This document shows, one piece after another, positions 26,486 to 36,424 of a stretch of DNA of 64,000 nt. The stretch is from Flavobacterium cellulosilyticum (GTDB lineage: Bacteria; Bacteroidota; Bacteroidia; Flavobacteriales; Flavobacteriaceae): assembly GCF_004349355.1 (NCBI RefSeq), contig NZ_SMFK01000002.1, positions 558,001-622,000 on the forward strand, read 5' to 3'. The position numbers and the translations under genes were made by a program. Under the pieces are notes generated by a model. The model was not told the origin of the DNA, made no database searches, and saw only the letters and a program-made list of their open reading frames with translations. Within the stretch, counting starts at the first letter, position 1; the number at the start of each line of letters is the position of its first letter.

Positions 26486-27787
26486 TTGAAACAAAATAAA
26501 CTCCTTATTATTACGTATTATTGGCCACCAGCAGGAGGACCAGGAGTACAGCGTTGGTTAAAATTTGTAAAGTATTTACCAGATTTTGGCGTTCAGCCAA
26601 TTGTTTATATTCCTGAAAATCCAACGTATCCCATTATTGATGAGAATCTTGTAAAAGAAGTTTCTGATAAGGCAATTATACTAAAACATACAATTTTTGA
26701 ACCGTATCAATTGGCTTCGTTTTTATCTAAAAATAAAACGAAGAAAATTAGTTCGGGGATCATTCCAAATCAAAAAAAGCAATCCTTTTTAGACAAAGTA
26801 TTTCTTTGGGTTCGTGGGAATCTTTTTATTCCTGATGCTAGAGTTTATTGGGTAAAACCATCAGTACATTTTTTAGAAAAATATATTCTAGAAAATGGAA
26901 TTGATACTATTGTTACATCAGGGCCACCGCATAGTTTGCACCTCATTGGATTGGAATTAAAACAAAAGTTGACTATAAAATGGTTTGCTGATTTTCGTGA
27001 TCCTTGGACCACTATCGGCTATCATAAATCCTTACGCTTATCAAATTACGCTGCCAAGAAACATAAAGCCTTAGAATACCAAGTTTTGAATACAGCTGAC
27101 ACGATTATAGTAACTAGTAAAACTACAAAAACAGAATTTCAAGCAATAACCACCAAGCCAATTGCTGTGATTACGAATGGGTATGATACCGAAAAAGTAG
27201 GTAAAGAAGCTTTGGATACTAAATTTTCATTGGCACATATTGGTTCTTTTCTGTCGGAAAGAAATCCGCAACTGCTATGGGAAATTTTAGTGGAATTAAT
27301 TCATGAAGTTCCCGATTTTAAATCTCATTTAGAAATTAAATTAATTGGTGCAGTAAGTCAGGAAGTTTTAGAGACCATTTCTCAATTTGGACTAAATTCC
27401 TATTTGAATAATTTGGGTTATGTTTCCCATTCCGAAGCAATTGCGCATCAAAGAAAATCACAAGTACTATTGCTTATTGAAATTAACTCCGAAGATACTA
27501 AAAGCATTATTCCGGGAAAATTATTTGAATATATGGTTTCGGGAAGACCTATAGTAGCGATTGGTCCTATTGGTTCCGATTTTGCTGAAATTATAACCAA
27601 TACCAATACAGGCGTATTTTTTGACTATTCCGAAAAGATGAAACTAAAAAGTGTACTTTTGGACTTTTATAATCAGTTTTTGGACGGAAAATTACAATCG
27701 AATGGCATTGGTTTGCAACAATATTCAAGAAAAAGTTTGACAGAAAAATTGGTTGAATTAATAGCTTATCCTAAATCTAAAATCTAA
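26486..27787 (+). CDS. Glycosyltransferase, GT4-like
   Basis: A 433-residue cytoplasmic transferase. It opens LLIITYYWPPAGGPGVQRWLKFVKYL, the start of GT-B group 4 enzymes, and ends with PGKLFEYMVSGRPIVAIGP-type motif that binds the nucleotide sugar (E-x7-E region) and FAEIITNTNTGVFF. Donor and acceptor sugars are unknown. No ATG exists upstream before a stop at 26429, so TTG at 26486 (MKQNKLLIITYYWPP) is the likely start. It is followed after 16 bases by a flippase gene, so the two are probably cotranscribed with each other in a surface-glycan pathway. Confidence 0.85.
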   Translation: MKQNKLLIITYYWPPAGGPGVQRWLKFVKYLPDFGVQPIVYIPENPTYPIIDENLVKEVSDKAIILKHTIFEPYQLASFLSKNKTKKISSGIIPNQKKQSFLDKVFLWVRGNLFIPDARVYWVKPSVHFLEKYILENGIDTIVTSGPPHSLHLIGLELKQKLTIKWFADFRDPWTTIGYHKSLRLSNYAAKKHKALEYQVLNTADTIIVTSKTTKTEFQAITTKPIAVITNGYDTEKVGKEALDTKFSLAHIGSFLSERNPQLLWEILVELIHEVPDFKSHLEIKLIGAVSQEVLETISQFGLNSYLNNLGYVSHSEAIAHQRKSQVLLLIEINSEDTKSIIPGKLFEYMVSGRPIVAIGPIGSDFAEIITNTNTGVFFDYSEKMKLKSVLLDFYNQFLDGKLQSNGIGLQQYSRKSLTEKLVELIAYPKSKI

Positions 27788-27803
27788 AATCCTAAATCGA
27801 ATA

Positions 27804-29264
27804 ATGGGAATAGTTCTAAATCAGTCTTTAAAGAATACCATAATTACATACATCGGATTTGCTATTGGGGGCATTAATACTATTTATTTATACCCAGTTT
27901 TTCTTGGAGCTACCTATTATGCTTTATCTAATTATATTGTATCAAGTGCTAATGTAATTATGCCTTTGTTTGCTATTGGTATGCAAAACACCTTAGTTAA
28001 ATTCTACTCTCAATATCAAACTGATGAGGAACGATCTCGATTTTTATCGTTTACCGTTCTATTTCCGTTACTTTTAATTATACCTTTTATATTGATAGGA
28101 TTGTTTTATTACGATGAGATATTGTTTTTTGTATCAAAGAAAAATCCAGTAGTAAAAACGTTTATTTGGTTGATTCCAATTATTGGAGTTTGCATGGCTT
28201 ACTTCGAAATATTTTATGCATGGCTAAGGGTTCATATGCATTCTGTCTTTGGGAATTTTATAAAAGAAGTTGGTTTACGTTCTGCTTCATTGATTTTGTG
28301 TATTGGAGTATATTATAATTGGATTTCCGTAGAAGGATTCATTTATGCCACAGCCGTTGTTTACTTAATTGCTTTATTGATTACTATGTTTTACGCTTTT
28401 AGCATTAAAAAACCAGTATTTCAATTTACAATACCCGAAAATGCAAAAGGCATTTTAGAATATACTTTTTATATTATTTTATCGGGCAGCGTGGCAAATT
28501 TGCTTTTGGATGGAGATAAAATGATATTAAACCAATATATGGATATCAAAAATATTGCCTATTATTCAGTAGCTACATATATCGCATTAGTAATATCGGT
28601 TCCTAGTAGGGCAATGCACCAAATTGTATATCCAATTACTGCTAAATTAATGCATGAAAATAAGCACGATGAGATGGATGCATTATATAAAAAGACATCC
28701 ATCAATTTGCAAGTAGTTGGTGGCTTTGTAATGCTCGGTATTTTTGTTAATATTAATCAGTTGTACGAAATGGTACCGCCAGAATATGCTGGAGGTATAA
28801 TCGTTGTTTTCATAATTGGTTTGTCTAAATATTTTGATTTGATTTTAGGGAATAATAACGCTATTATTTTTAATACAAAATACTATAAAACAGTATTGAT
28901 TTTGGGCGTGTTATTAGTAATACTGACTATTGGGTTGAACATGATTTTTATTCCTATTTATGGCATTATAGGTTCAGCATTTGCAACATTATTATCTATA
29001 ACATTATATAGTTTAGCAAAATTACTTTTTGTGGTAAAAAAACTAGAATTATATCCTTTTACAAAGCAAACTGGGCATTCTATAGTGTTGACACTTTTCT
29101 TGTTTTTGGTATTTTATTTCTGGGAATTTCCTTTTCATCCCATAATCTCGATTATTTTAAAATCAGGTCTAATGACAATTGCATATGTCTATTTGAACTA
29201 TAGGTTTGTTATTTCAACTGAAATTAACCAAGTTATAGACACTTTATTGAAAAAACTAAAATAA
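27804..29264 (+). CDS. Oligosaccharide flippase family protein (Wzx-like)
   Basis: A 486-residue inner-membrane protein with about 12-14 hydrophobic segments, from SLKNTIITYIGFAIGGINTIYLYPVFLG to the C-terminal VLTLFLFLVFYFWEF. The MATE/MOP-like pattern (two six-helix halves, FYIILSGSVANLLLDGDKMILNQYM starting the second) fits polysaccharide flippases that move lipid-linked sugar across the inner membrane. No polymerase or ligase gene is in the immediate vicinity, so the glycan is unknown; the preceding GT4 gene is 16 bases upstream. Confidence 0.85.
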   Translation: MGIVLNQSLKNTIITYIGFAIGGINTIYLYPVFLGATYYALSNYIVSSANVIMPLFAIGMQNTLVKFYSQYQTDEERSRFLSFTVLFPLLLIIPFILIGLFYYDEILFFVSKKNPVVKTFIWLIPIIGVCMAYFEIFYAWLRVHMHSVFGNFIKEVGLRSASLILCIGVYYNWISVEGFIYATAVVYLIALLITMFYAFSIKKPVFQFTIPENAKGILEYTFYIILSGSVANLLLDGDKMILNQYMDIKNIAYYSVATYIALVISVPSRAMHQIVYPITAKLMHENKHDEMDALYKKTSINLQVVGGFVMLGIFVNINQLYEMVPPEYAGGIIVVFIIGLSKYFDLILGNNNAIIFNTKYYKTVLILGVLLVILTIGLNMIFIPIYGIIGSAFATLLSITLYSLAKLLFVVKKLELYPFTKQTGHSIVLTLFLFLVFYFWEFPFHPIISIILKSGLMTIAYVYLNYRFVISTEINQVIDTLLKKLK

Positions 29265-29422
29265 AGTACAATATTCTTAAATAATTAAAAAAATAGATTT
29301 TTTTATTACATTTGTCGATATTATTTAGTATTTTATAGAAATAAGTAAGAATAGCCGAATGTAATTTTAAATCTAAATTTTATTGTATCAAATTCTTATT
29401 TAAGTATACTTTTAATTTCCAA

Positions 29423-29725
29423 ATGCTTATGAGAAGTCTTCAACTTGACAGTAATGAGTTTCGAAAAGAATACATAAGTACTCTAGCGAATAAAATTCAC
29501 AACGGATTTGAGATTGTTGAAAATAATGAAAAGTTACCGTTTGCAGTTCTTTCAAAAAAAGGAGTAAAAGTTAATCACAGCATTAATTTTATACTTTTTT
29601 GTGTCACTTTAGGACTTTGGTCATTGCCATGGATTTACATAAGTCATGTTTCTTCTAAAGAAAAGAAAATTCTTATTGCTATAGATGAAGATGGAAAAAT
29701 ATTTCAAGAAAAATGTTGTAATTAA
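29423..29725 (+). CDS. Small membrane protein of unknown function
   Basis: A 100-residue protein (ATG at 29423; ATG at 29429 also possible). The first 60 residues are polar (ANKIHNGFEIVENNEKLPFAVL), then a hydrophobic segment INFILFCVTLGLWSLPWIYI (about 54-73) and a charged tail with EDGKIFQEKCC. No family recognised. TACATTTG at 29307-29314 could be its -7 box, giving a leader of about 100 bases. It converges on the E1 gene, leaving 9 bases between stops. Confidence 0.55.
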   Translation: MLMRSLQLDSNEFRKEYISTLANKIHNGFEIVENNEKLPFAVLSKKGVKVNHSINFILFCVTLGLWSLPWIYISHVSSKEKKILIAIDEDGKIFQEKCCN

Positions 29726-29734
29726 AATTCTATA

Positions 29735-32143
29735 TTAATACAAACTTTCATATTTCGAAGGATTTGCTTCGTTCATCATAGCATACACTTTTTCATAAAT
29801 ATCTTCAATTGATGGTTTTGAGAAATAATCACCATCAGTTCCATAAGAGGGCCTATGCGCTTTTGCAGATAAGGTTTGTGGTTTGCTGTCTAAATATTTA
29901 TAACCATCTTGATTTTCGATAATTTGTTGTAAAATATAAGCTGAAGCTCCACCAGGAACATCCTCGTCTATAATTAATAGCCGATTTGTTTTAGCAATAC
30001 TTTTAACAATATCATGGTTTACATCAAACGGAAGTAATGATTGAATATCAATTATTTCACATTCAATTCCAATTTCATGAAGTTCTTTTGCGGCTTGGTA
30101 TACTAATCTTAGAGTTGAACCATAAGAGACTAATGTAATATCTGTTCCTTTTTTAATAGTTTCAACTACACCAATCGGAGTTTTAAAATCACCATAATTT
30201 ACAGGTACTTTTTCCTTTAGACGATAGCCATTAAGACATTCTATTACCAATGCAGGTTCGTCGCATTCTAACAAAGTGTTATAAAAACCGGCAGCTTTAG
30301 TCATATTTCTAGGAACTAAAACATGAATTCCTCTAATTGCATTTATAATCATTCCCATCGGTGAACCAGAATGCCAAATGCCTTCGAGACGATGTCCACG
30401 TGTTCTAATAATTAATGGTGCTTTTTGTTTGCCAACTGTTCGATATTGTAATGTTGCTAAATCGTCACTCATTATCTGAATGGCATATAATAAGTAATCT
30501 AAATATTGAATTTCGGCAATTGGACGAAGACCTCGTAAAGCCATTCCTATTCCTTGACCAATAATGGAAGCTTCTCTAATGCCAACATCGGCAACACGAA
30601 GCTCTCCAAATTTTTCTTGTAATCCAACTAATCCTTGATTTACATCGCCAATATTTCCTGAGTCTTCTCCAAATATTAATGCTTCAGGATATTTTGTAAA
30701 AATGGCATCAAAATTATCACGTAATATCATTCTACCATCGGTATCTTCTTTTGAGTCTCGATGGTATTCGGGTAATACTTCTTTTACACTAAATATATTT
30801 TTACCAGATTCAGAAAACAAGTTGCTACTGAAATTTTTCTCGGTTTTTTTAGTATACGAAATAATCCATTTTGATAATTCAATTTTACTATTTTCATTAG
30901 TAACTAAACGTAAAATGGTACGAGCTGCAACAAGAATTTCCTTTTTTAAAGGATTTTTTATCCTATTTAAATCAGAAATAATTTTTAGTATTCTGTCTTT
31001 ATTCTTACTAGCTGGAGCTAATCTTTCTAGTAAAGTAACTAGTTCTTTTTGCTCTTCAATTATAGGGTTAATAAATGCTTTCCAAGCAACAATTTTAGCA
31101 TCTAGAACTTCTTGTTTGGCTTTGGCATCAATTTCTTCTAATTCTTCAGGAGATGCAATGTTGATTGCAATCATCCATAATTTCATTTGTCGAATGCAAT
31201 CAAAATCTTTTTCCCATGCTAGTCTAGCAGCATCTTTATAGCGTTCATGTGAACCTGAACTGGAATGTCCCTGTGGTTGAGTTAATTGGTATACATGAAT
31301 CAATACTGGTGTATGGGTTTCACGTGCTAATTTTGATGCTTTTTCATAAGTTTCGATTAAACTAACATAATCCCAGCCTTTTACTTTTAAAATCTCAATT
31401 CCGTTACTGTTTCCTTCTCTTTGGTAACCTTTAAGAATTTCAGATATACTTTCTTTAGTAGTTTGATGTTTTGCATGAACAGAAATGCCGTATTCATCAT
31501 CCCATACACTTAAAACCATTGGAACTTGTAATACACCAGCAGCATTTATTGTCTCAAAAAAGAGACCTTCGGAGGTACTTGCGTTTCCGATTGTTCCCCA
31601 AGAAATCTCATCTCCATTGATAGAAAAATTAGAGTTTTCAGCTAAAGTAGGGATGTTTCTATATATTTTAGAAGCTTGAGCCAGACCCAGCATTCGAGGC
31701 ATTTGAGATGCTGTAGGTGAAATGTCGGAACTAGAATTTTTTTGTCTTGTTAAATTTTTCCATGTTCCATCTTCATTTAAACTATGAGTAGTAAAATGAC
31801 CACCCATTTGTCTTCCGGCAGACATTGGTTCATGATTTATATCGGTATGCCCATATAAACCAGCAAAAAATTGTTGAATTGATAATTCACCAATTGCCAT
31901 CATAAAGGTTTGATCTCGATAATAACCTGATCGAAAGTCTCCGTTTTTAAAATATTTTGCCATCGCTAATTGTGGAACTTCTTTTCCGTCACCGAAAATT
32001 CCAAATTTTGCTTTTCCGGTTAAAACTTCTTTACGCCCTAAAAGACTACATTCTCTACTAGTTATAGCGATTTTGTAATCATTTAGAACTTCGGTTTTGA
32101 AGTCTTCAAATGTCAATGTAGCTCTGGTTTCTTCTTTTATCAT
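29735..32143 (-). CDS. 2-oxoacid (branched-chain type) dehydrogenase E1, fused alpha and beta subunits
   Basis: An 802-residue thiamine-diphosphate enzyme that decarboxylates 2-oxoacids and passes the acyl group to lipoate on E2. The alpha half (about 1-430) has the TPP motif region NGDEISWGTIGNASTSEG and the phosphorylation-loop-like HSSSGSHERYKD; the beta half (about 455-790) has VFGEDSGNIGDVNQGL, LRVADVGIREASIIGQGIGMALRG and VLVPRNMTKAAG. In other bacteria these are separate genes (bkdA1/A2 or pdhA/B); fused forms occur in Bacteroidota. Branched-chain substrates fit a lineage rich in iso fatty acids, but pyruvate cannot be ruled out. A TAAATTTG box on the minus strand (32169-32176) precedes it. 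Confidence 0.9.
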   Translation of the reverse strand: MIKEETRATLTFEDFKTEVLNDYKIAITSRECSLLGRKEVLTGKAKFGIFGDGKEVPQLAMAKYFKNGDFRSGYYRDQTFMMAIGELSIQQFFAGLYGHTDINHEPMSAGRQMGGHFTTHSLNEDGTWKNLTRQKNSSSDISPTASQMPRMLGLAQASKIYRNIPTLAENSNFSINGDEISWGTIGNASTSEGLFFETINAAGVLQVPMVLSVWDDEYGISVHAKHQTTKESISEILKGYQREGNSNGIEILKVKGWDYVSLIETYEKASKLARETHTPVLIHVYQLTQPQGHSSSGSHERYKDAARLAWEKDFDCIRQMKLWMIAINIASPEELEEIDAKAKQEVLDAKIVAWKAFINPIIEEQKELVTLLERLAPASKNKDRILKIISDLNRIKNPLKKEILVAARTILRLVTNENSKIELSKWIISYTKKTEKNFSSNLFSESGKNIFSVKEVLPEYHRDSKEDTDGRMILRDNFDAIFTKYPEALIFGEDSGNIGDVNQGLVGLQEKFGELRVADVGIREASIIGQGIGMALRGLRPIAEIQYLDYLLYAIQIMSDDLATLQYRTVGKQKAPLIIRTRGHRLEGIWHSGSPMGMIINAIRGIHVLVPRNMTKAAGFYNTLLECDEPALVIECLNGYRLKEKVPVNYGDFKTPIGVVETIKKGTDITLVSYGSTLRLVYQAAKELHEIGIECEIIDIQSLLPFDVNHDIVKSIAKTNRLLIIDEDVPGGASAYILQQIIENQDGYKYLDSKPQTLSAKAHRPSYGTDGDYFSKPSIEDIYEKVYAMMNEANPSKYESLY

Positions 32144-32332
32144 AATTTAAAAGGATAACATTCCATTGCAAATTTAAATAAAAACAAGTTGTATTCATAA
32201 TTCAAAGAGAGAATAATAATTTTATTTTTAATGATTTTTTATAAAATATAGTCGATATTTTTATGTTATTGTCATCAAAATGATAAAGTAGGTAGTAATT
32301 ATTGTAAAATAAAAGGATTTATTTAAAATTAT

Positions 32333-35158
32333 TTAAAACCATTTTCTTGTAAAAAGTTGTAATAATCTATTCGGGTCTAGCGTGATGATAAACCTAATTT
32401 TTTCATTGTATTTAGTTTGAGATATTTCTAGTCCATTATTAGAATACACAGGAAAATATAATTCAAAAAAGTCTTCGAGTAAATTTAATCGAATGCCACT
32501 ATCATAAACGACGTTTGTATTTTGATTTTTGTTGTTAACTAAGCCAAAATCACCATAGACATCAATCCAATTCCACAAACTATAACTAGCATTTAAAGTA
32601 CTAATCCATTGGTTTGCATATCGGGTATTTAGTTTCGATTTGAAACCTCCTTCAGCCATAATGAATTCTTGGCTAACAATGCCGGTGCTGGACGATCTTC
32701 CTAAAAATGGATAATCAAATAAGTAGTCTTTTGGTCTGTCTAATCCAAAACTATAAAAATCTGAATTTGTTCTATTATAAATAAAACTAGCTGCAAAAAG
32801 TCGTAAATTGATTTGGCGATTGTCTTCAAAGAGTTTTCTAAATTGAATTTCGGACGATACTTTTCCAAATTTGCTCGAAAATTGAACATCACTTACAAAT
32901 TTTATATGATCAGTAACTTCCGTTCTGGAGTTGATATATTTTAGGTTAAAAACCGAATAATTTTGCGCTGAATTATCAATTACAAATTCACTTTTTTGCC
33001 TGTTTACTATAACTTGACGAGCAACAATAAGTTGTTTTCTATTATCTCTGTAATTATCGTTTCGAATTTGCACTAAAACCATTGGGTTTAATTTAAAATA
33101 TGTAGCGTCAGGGGCATAATGAAAATAAGAACTACTTAAAGAATACCGTATATTAAATAAATTACTGTTTCTGAAATCTCTATTTACTATAAAGGTGGCT
33201 CCACCTGATATAGAATGTGATTTTAAAGCATAGGTTGGTGTAATGTCATATATAAATGGCTTATTTAATATGGCTTTGTTCTGTAACCTAATTCCTGGTG
33301 ACATTCCATCATAAACATTATAAGTTAAGATAGGAGCATATAGAACTTGATTGTAATATGGGTTTTCTAAATCTTTCATAAAAGCAAACGTCACCGGACG
33401 ATTGTTTGGAAATAAACCATCTAATTTTACCCAGTTATTTCGTAAATTAAATTCAGGAACTTCATTTTTATAATTGATTACAATTTTTGAAGCATCATTT
33501 CTTGCGATGGTATAAATACTATCTTTTTGGTTAGTTTCGATCCATTTTTTAAAAACAATACTATCGTTTTTGATCCCATAAATAGGCATTGGAACTGAAA
33601 CTAGAGTTTTGTTTTTTAGTGAAAATGAAACACTGTCTTTTGTTTTTGAAACATTCTTAAACTTGTAATCTATAATTTCACGCGAATTAATAATAGTATT
33701 GAAAAACCAATCAATATTTTTTTTAGCATTCGATTTTAAAAGAGTTTCAAAATCAGATCTTGTAGTTTGAGAATTCTCGTTTTTAGCAATAAATTGCTTT
33801 ATACTATTGGATAAAATATCGTTCCCTAGATAATTGTCTAAATAGATTAAACTCAATCCAGCTCTGTATTTACTAGCAATTTGTTCATTGAATTTAATTA
33901 ACTGGTTTTTTGGAGTACCTAGTGGTTGATCTAAATTTTTGCGAGCCATTAATAAATAGAAATAACTGTATTGTTCGTTGAAATCCAAGTTCAATATATT
34001 AAAACTTTTAAATATTTTATAATCAGCAATTCGCCCCGTCATTTTACAATCGGGACAGTTTTCTTCCATATATTTCATCATGGTATATATTTGAATTCCA
34101 TCATAAATCCAATTGTCTTTTCTTGGATCTAACTTCAAAGTATTTTTTAGATAATTATTTAAATAAGTCTTTAAAAATTTAATTTCAAAAAGGAATTCAT
34201 CTGGAAACGGAACTATAAATGAAGGCAATTGATTCAAACCATAAAAGGGATTTCGGTCGTAATCAGCTTGCGAAACGGTTATTTTATCGTAAGGAATTTT
34301 CCCAATTAAATTATTTGTAAAACGAACTACTCTGTCAACTGCAATTGCTTTTTGAATTTCATCTGCTGTATTTCCATTTAAATTAGTCAATACTTCTACA
34401 ATGTTATTTTTATAGCTATGAAAACTGTTTTTTGGTTCCAGAAACACACTGAAATCGGTACGGTTAGTTCCACTAATAGTGTAAGTTGTAGTGTTTTCGT
34501 TTTGGTTTATTGCTCTGCTTTTTAAATCAGTAGTTAGACTAAACTTATTGGGTATAATAAGTTCGATGTCAAAGTTAGAAAAACCATTTGCAATATCATC
34601 CAAATTGTTATTACTGTATTTTATAAACGAAAAGTTCTCATATCGAGCGGGTATAATAAACCAGTTTTTCAAGTACATACCTTCATTTCCAAAATGGCCA
34701 TAATGTGTAAATTTATCACTCGGAACCTTTACTATATAAGTGAGATGTAAAGTAATTTTCTCCTTGGGGGCTAATTTTGCACCTAATTTAACGAGGATTA
34801 AATCTGGGTTTTTAGCCGCTCTTTCCCAAAAAACAGATTGGTTATGTGCAGAAATTTCTAAATTAATTGTACCTCCACGTTCTTCTTCATTGGCCAAATG
34901 AAAACCTCTATAAAACTCATCCGAAAATCGTTTGGCTAAGGGCGAAGTTTTTGAGGAATAAGCGTTCATCCAATCATTCAAAACAATCGAGGTCAAAGTA
35001 TCTTCTGATTGATTGTAAAACACCAATTCCTGTTGAACATTCAACTTGTTATTTACCGTATTTACTTCGGCAACGATATGGGAATTATGTTGTCCATATT
35101 GTTTTAAAGAGGTAAATACGAGTAGAAATATAAAAATTATTTTTTGAAATGATTTCAA
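32333..35158 (-). CDS. M1-like gluzincin protein lacking zinc ligands, with C-terminal outer-membrane barrel
   Basis: A 941-residue exported protein (signal peptide 1-22). The first 500 residues follow the M1 aminopeptidase plan: an N-terminal beta domain, NPFYGLNQLPSFIVPFP (about 303-319), then the helix that should carry HEXXH. Here it reads FEIKF (324-328), so both His are Phe, and the W-x-N-E-G ligand element reads WIYDG with Asp353. Zinc binding and peptidase activity are therefore unlikely. The last 350 residues are strand-rich, alternate, and end in RKWF with a terminal Phe, as in outer-membrane barrels. It is probably a surface or envelope scaffold. It is the last gene of a run beginning with uvrA. 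Confidence 0.7.
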   Translation of the reverse strand: MKSFQKIIFIFLLVFTSLKQYGQHNSHIVAEVNTVNNKLNVQQELVFYNQSEDTLTSIVLNDWMNAYSSKTSPLAKRFSDEFYRGFHLANEEERGGTINLEISAHNQSVFWERAAKNPDLILVKLGAKLAPKEKITLHLTYIVKVPSDKFTHYGHFGNEGMYLKNWFIIPARYENFSFIKYSNNNLDDIANGFSNFDIELIIPNKFSLTTDLKSRAINQNENTTTYTISGTNRTDFSVFLEPKNSFHSYKNNIVEVLTNLNGNTADEIQKAIAVDRVVRFTNNLIGKIPYDKITVSQADYDRNPFYGLNQLPSFIVPFPDEFLFEIKFLKTYLNNYLKNTLKLDPRKDNWIYDGIQIYTMMKYMEENCPDCKMTGRIADYKIFKSFNILNLDFNEQYSYFYLLMARKNLDQPLGTPKNQLIKFNEQIASKYRAGLSLIYLDNYLGNDILSNSIKQFIAKNENSQTTRSDFETLLKSNAKKNIDWFFNTIINSREIIDYKFKNVSKTKDSVSFSLKNKTLVSVPMPIYGIKNDSIVFKKWIETNQKDSIYTIARNDASKIVINYKNEVPEFNLRNNWVKLDGLFPNNRPVTFAFMKDLENPYYNQVLYAPILTYNVYDGMSPGIRLQNKAILNKPFIYDITPTYALKSHSISGGATFIVNRDFRNSNLFNIRYSLSSSYFHYAPDATYFKLNPMVLVQIRNDNYRDNRKQLIVARQVIVNRQKSEFVIDNSAQNYSVFNLKYINSRTEVTDHIKFVSDVQFSSKFGKVSSEIQFRKLFEDNRQINLRLFAASFIYNRTNSDFYSFGLDRPKDYLFDYPFLGRSSSTGIVSQEFIMAEGGFKSKLNTRYANQWISTLNASYSLWNWIDVYGDFGLVNNKNQNTNVVYDSGIRLNLLEDFFELYFPVYSNNGLEISQTKYNEKIRFIITLDPNRLLQLFTRKWF

Positions 35159-35189
35159 GTTTTTGGTGCGTTTATTTTGATTTTAGTAA

Positions 35190-35918
35190 TTAAAAATTAG
35201 GTGATAAATCATATTTTTTATAAAATTTATCTAAAACATTCACCACTTCATCTTCAGTGTCTACTATTTTGAAAAGGTCTAAATCAATAGCGTTTATGGT
35301 ATGTTCTTGTTCTACTAAAACGGTTTTAAACCAGTCGATTAAACCCGACCAAAATTCAGTTCCAACCAATATTATTGGAAATTTTCCGATTTTTTTAGTC
35401 TGTATTAATGTTAATGCTTCAAATAATTCATCCATTGTTCCAAAACCTCCAGGCATTACCACAAAACCTTGGGAATATTTTACAAACATCACTTTTCTAA
35501 CAAAGAAATAATCAAAATTCAGGTTTTTATCGTGATCGATATAGGGATTAAAATGCTGCTCAAAAGGCAATTCTATGTTCAATCCAACTGACATTCCACC
35601 TCCAAGATGAGCCCCTTTATTACCAGCTTCCATAATTCCCGGCCCACCACCAGTAATGACACCGTAACCCGCTTTGCTGATGTTATATGCGATTTTCTCG
35701 GCTAATAAATAATATTTATTATCTGGTTTTGTTCTGGCTGAACCAAAAATTGTTACACAAGGACCTATTCTCCCCATTGCTTCATACCCATTCACAAATT
35801 CAGACATAATCTTGAAAATAGCCCAACTATCATTAGTCCGAATTTCATTCCAAGTCTTTCTCTTAAATTTATCCTGAATTACTTTGTCCTCGTCATTGTC
35901 AAAATCTTCTAATCTCAT
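35190..35918 (-). CDS. LOG family protein (cytokinin riboside monophosphate phosphoribohydrolase-like)
   Basis: A 242-residue cytoplasmic protein of the lysine-decarboxylase-like LOG fold. It shows CVTIFGSARTKPDNKYY, GVITGGGPGIMEAGNKGA and the signature PGGFGTMDEL. LOG enzymes remove ribose phosphate from purine nucleoside monophosphates (cytokinin activation in plants, nucleotide salvage or unknown roles in bacteria). The motifs are intact, so it is probably active. It lies 9 bases after the DinB-like gene and 31 bases before the M1-like gene. Confidence 0.9.
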   Translation of the reverse strand: MRLEDFDNDEDKVIQDKFKRKTWNEIRTNDSWAIFKIMSEFVNGYEAMGRIGPCVTIFGSARTKPDNKYYLLAEKIAYNISKAGYGVITGGGPGIMEAGNKGAHLGGGMSVGLNIELPFEQHFNPYIDHDKNLNFDYFFVRKVMFVKYSQGFVVMPGGFGTMDELFEALTLIQTKKIGKFPIILVGTEFWSGLIDWFKTVLVEQEHTINAIDLDLFKIVDTEDEVVNVLDKFYKKYDLSPNF

Positions 35919-35927
35919 TTTTGTGAT

Positions 35928-36395
35928 TTATGCTAAATTTATTTTTGTGATTTCTTTTTGTATTTGTAAGCGATGCCTCAATATATGTACTATCGAATGT
36001 TCAATTATTGCTTCAAGATCATATTTCGTCCAAGAAGTATGGATTCTAGTTTTCATCATTTCTTCGTCGCTCAAAAGCCATTTGTTTTCAAACGTATCAA
36101 TTTTGTATTGAAACATTTTGTCCAAATGATATAAAGCTTCTTCAACCGAATTAATCTCGATTTCATTTAATTTAATTTTCTTTCCAAAACTTTTTCTAAT
36201 GTAGTTAGAATAGACATATCCAGAATTAACAATATGCAGCGTGATATTTCTAATTGATTTAAAATCGGTTTCTTTAGAATCATCTTTTACTAAGAATCTA
36301 TCATTCGAAATAGTTTGTAAAACCGTTTTTAATTCTAACAGTGCTTTCTCGTATTCATCAGTCATAGCGCCAATTGCACCGGGCCTATATTCCAT
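35928..36395 (-). CDS. DinB/YfiT-like four-helix protein
   Basis: A 155-residue protein of the DinB superfamily, four-helix metal-binding enzymes that often use bacillithiol or mycothiol. It has an N-terminal YEKALLELKTVL helix, IRNITLHIVNSGYVYSNYI (a central His near the usual ligand site) and EAIIEHSIVHILRHRLQI with the H-x3-H ligand pair of the last helix. Substrate unknown. Spacing (28 bases after uvrA, 9 before LOG) suggests cotranscription with them. Confidence 0.72.
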   Translation of the reverse strand: MEYRPGAIGAMTDEYEKALLELKTVLQTISNDRFLVKDDSKETDFKSIRNITLHIVNSGYVYSNYIRKSFGKKIKLNEIEINSVEEALYHLDKMFQYKIDTFENKWLLSDEEMMKTRIHTSWTKYDLEAIIEHSIVHILRHRLQIQKEITKINLA

Positions 36396-36424
36396 TTCAT
36401 CTTTTTAAGGATTATATACTCTAG

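Noticed and set aside
30702..31241. 179-codon frame opposite the E1 gene
   Set aside because: It is antisense to a clearly conserved enzyme and lacks any family features.
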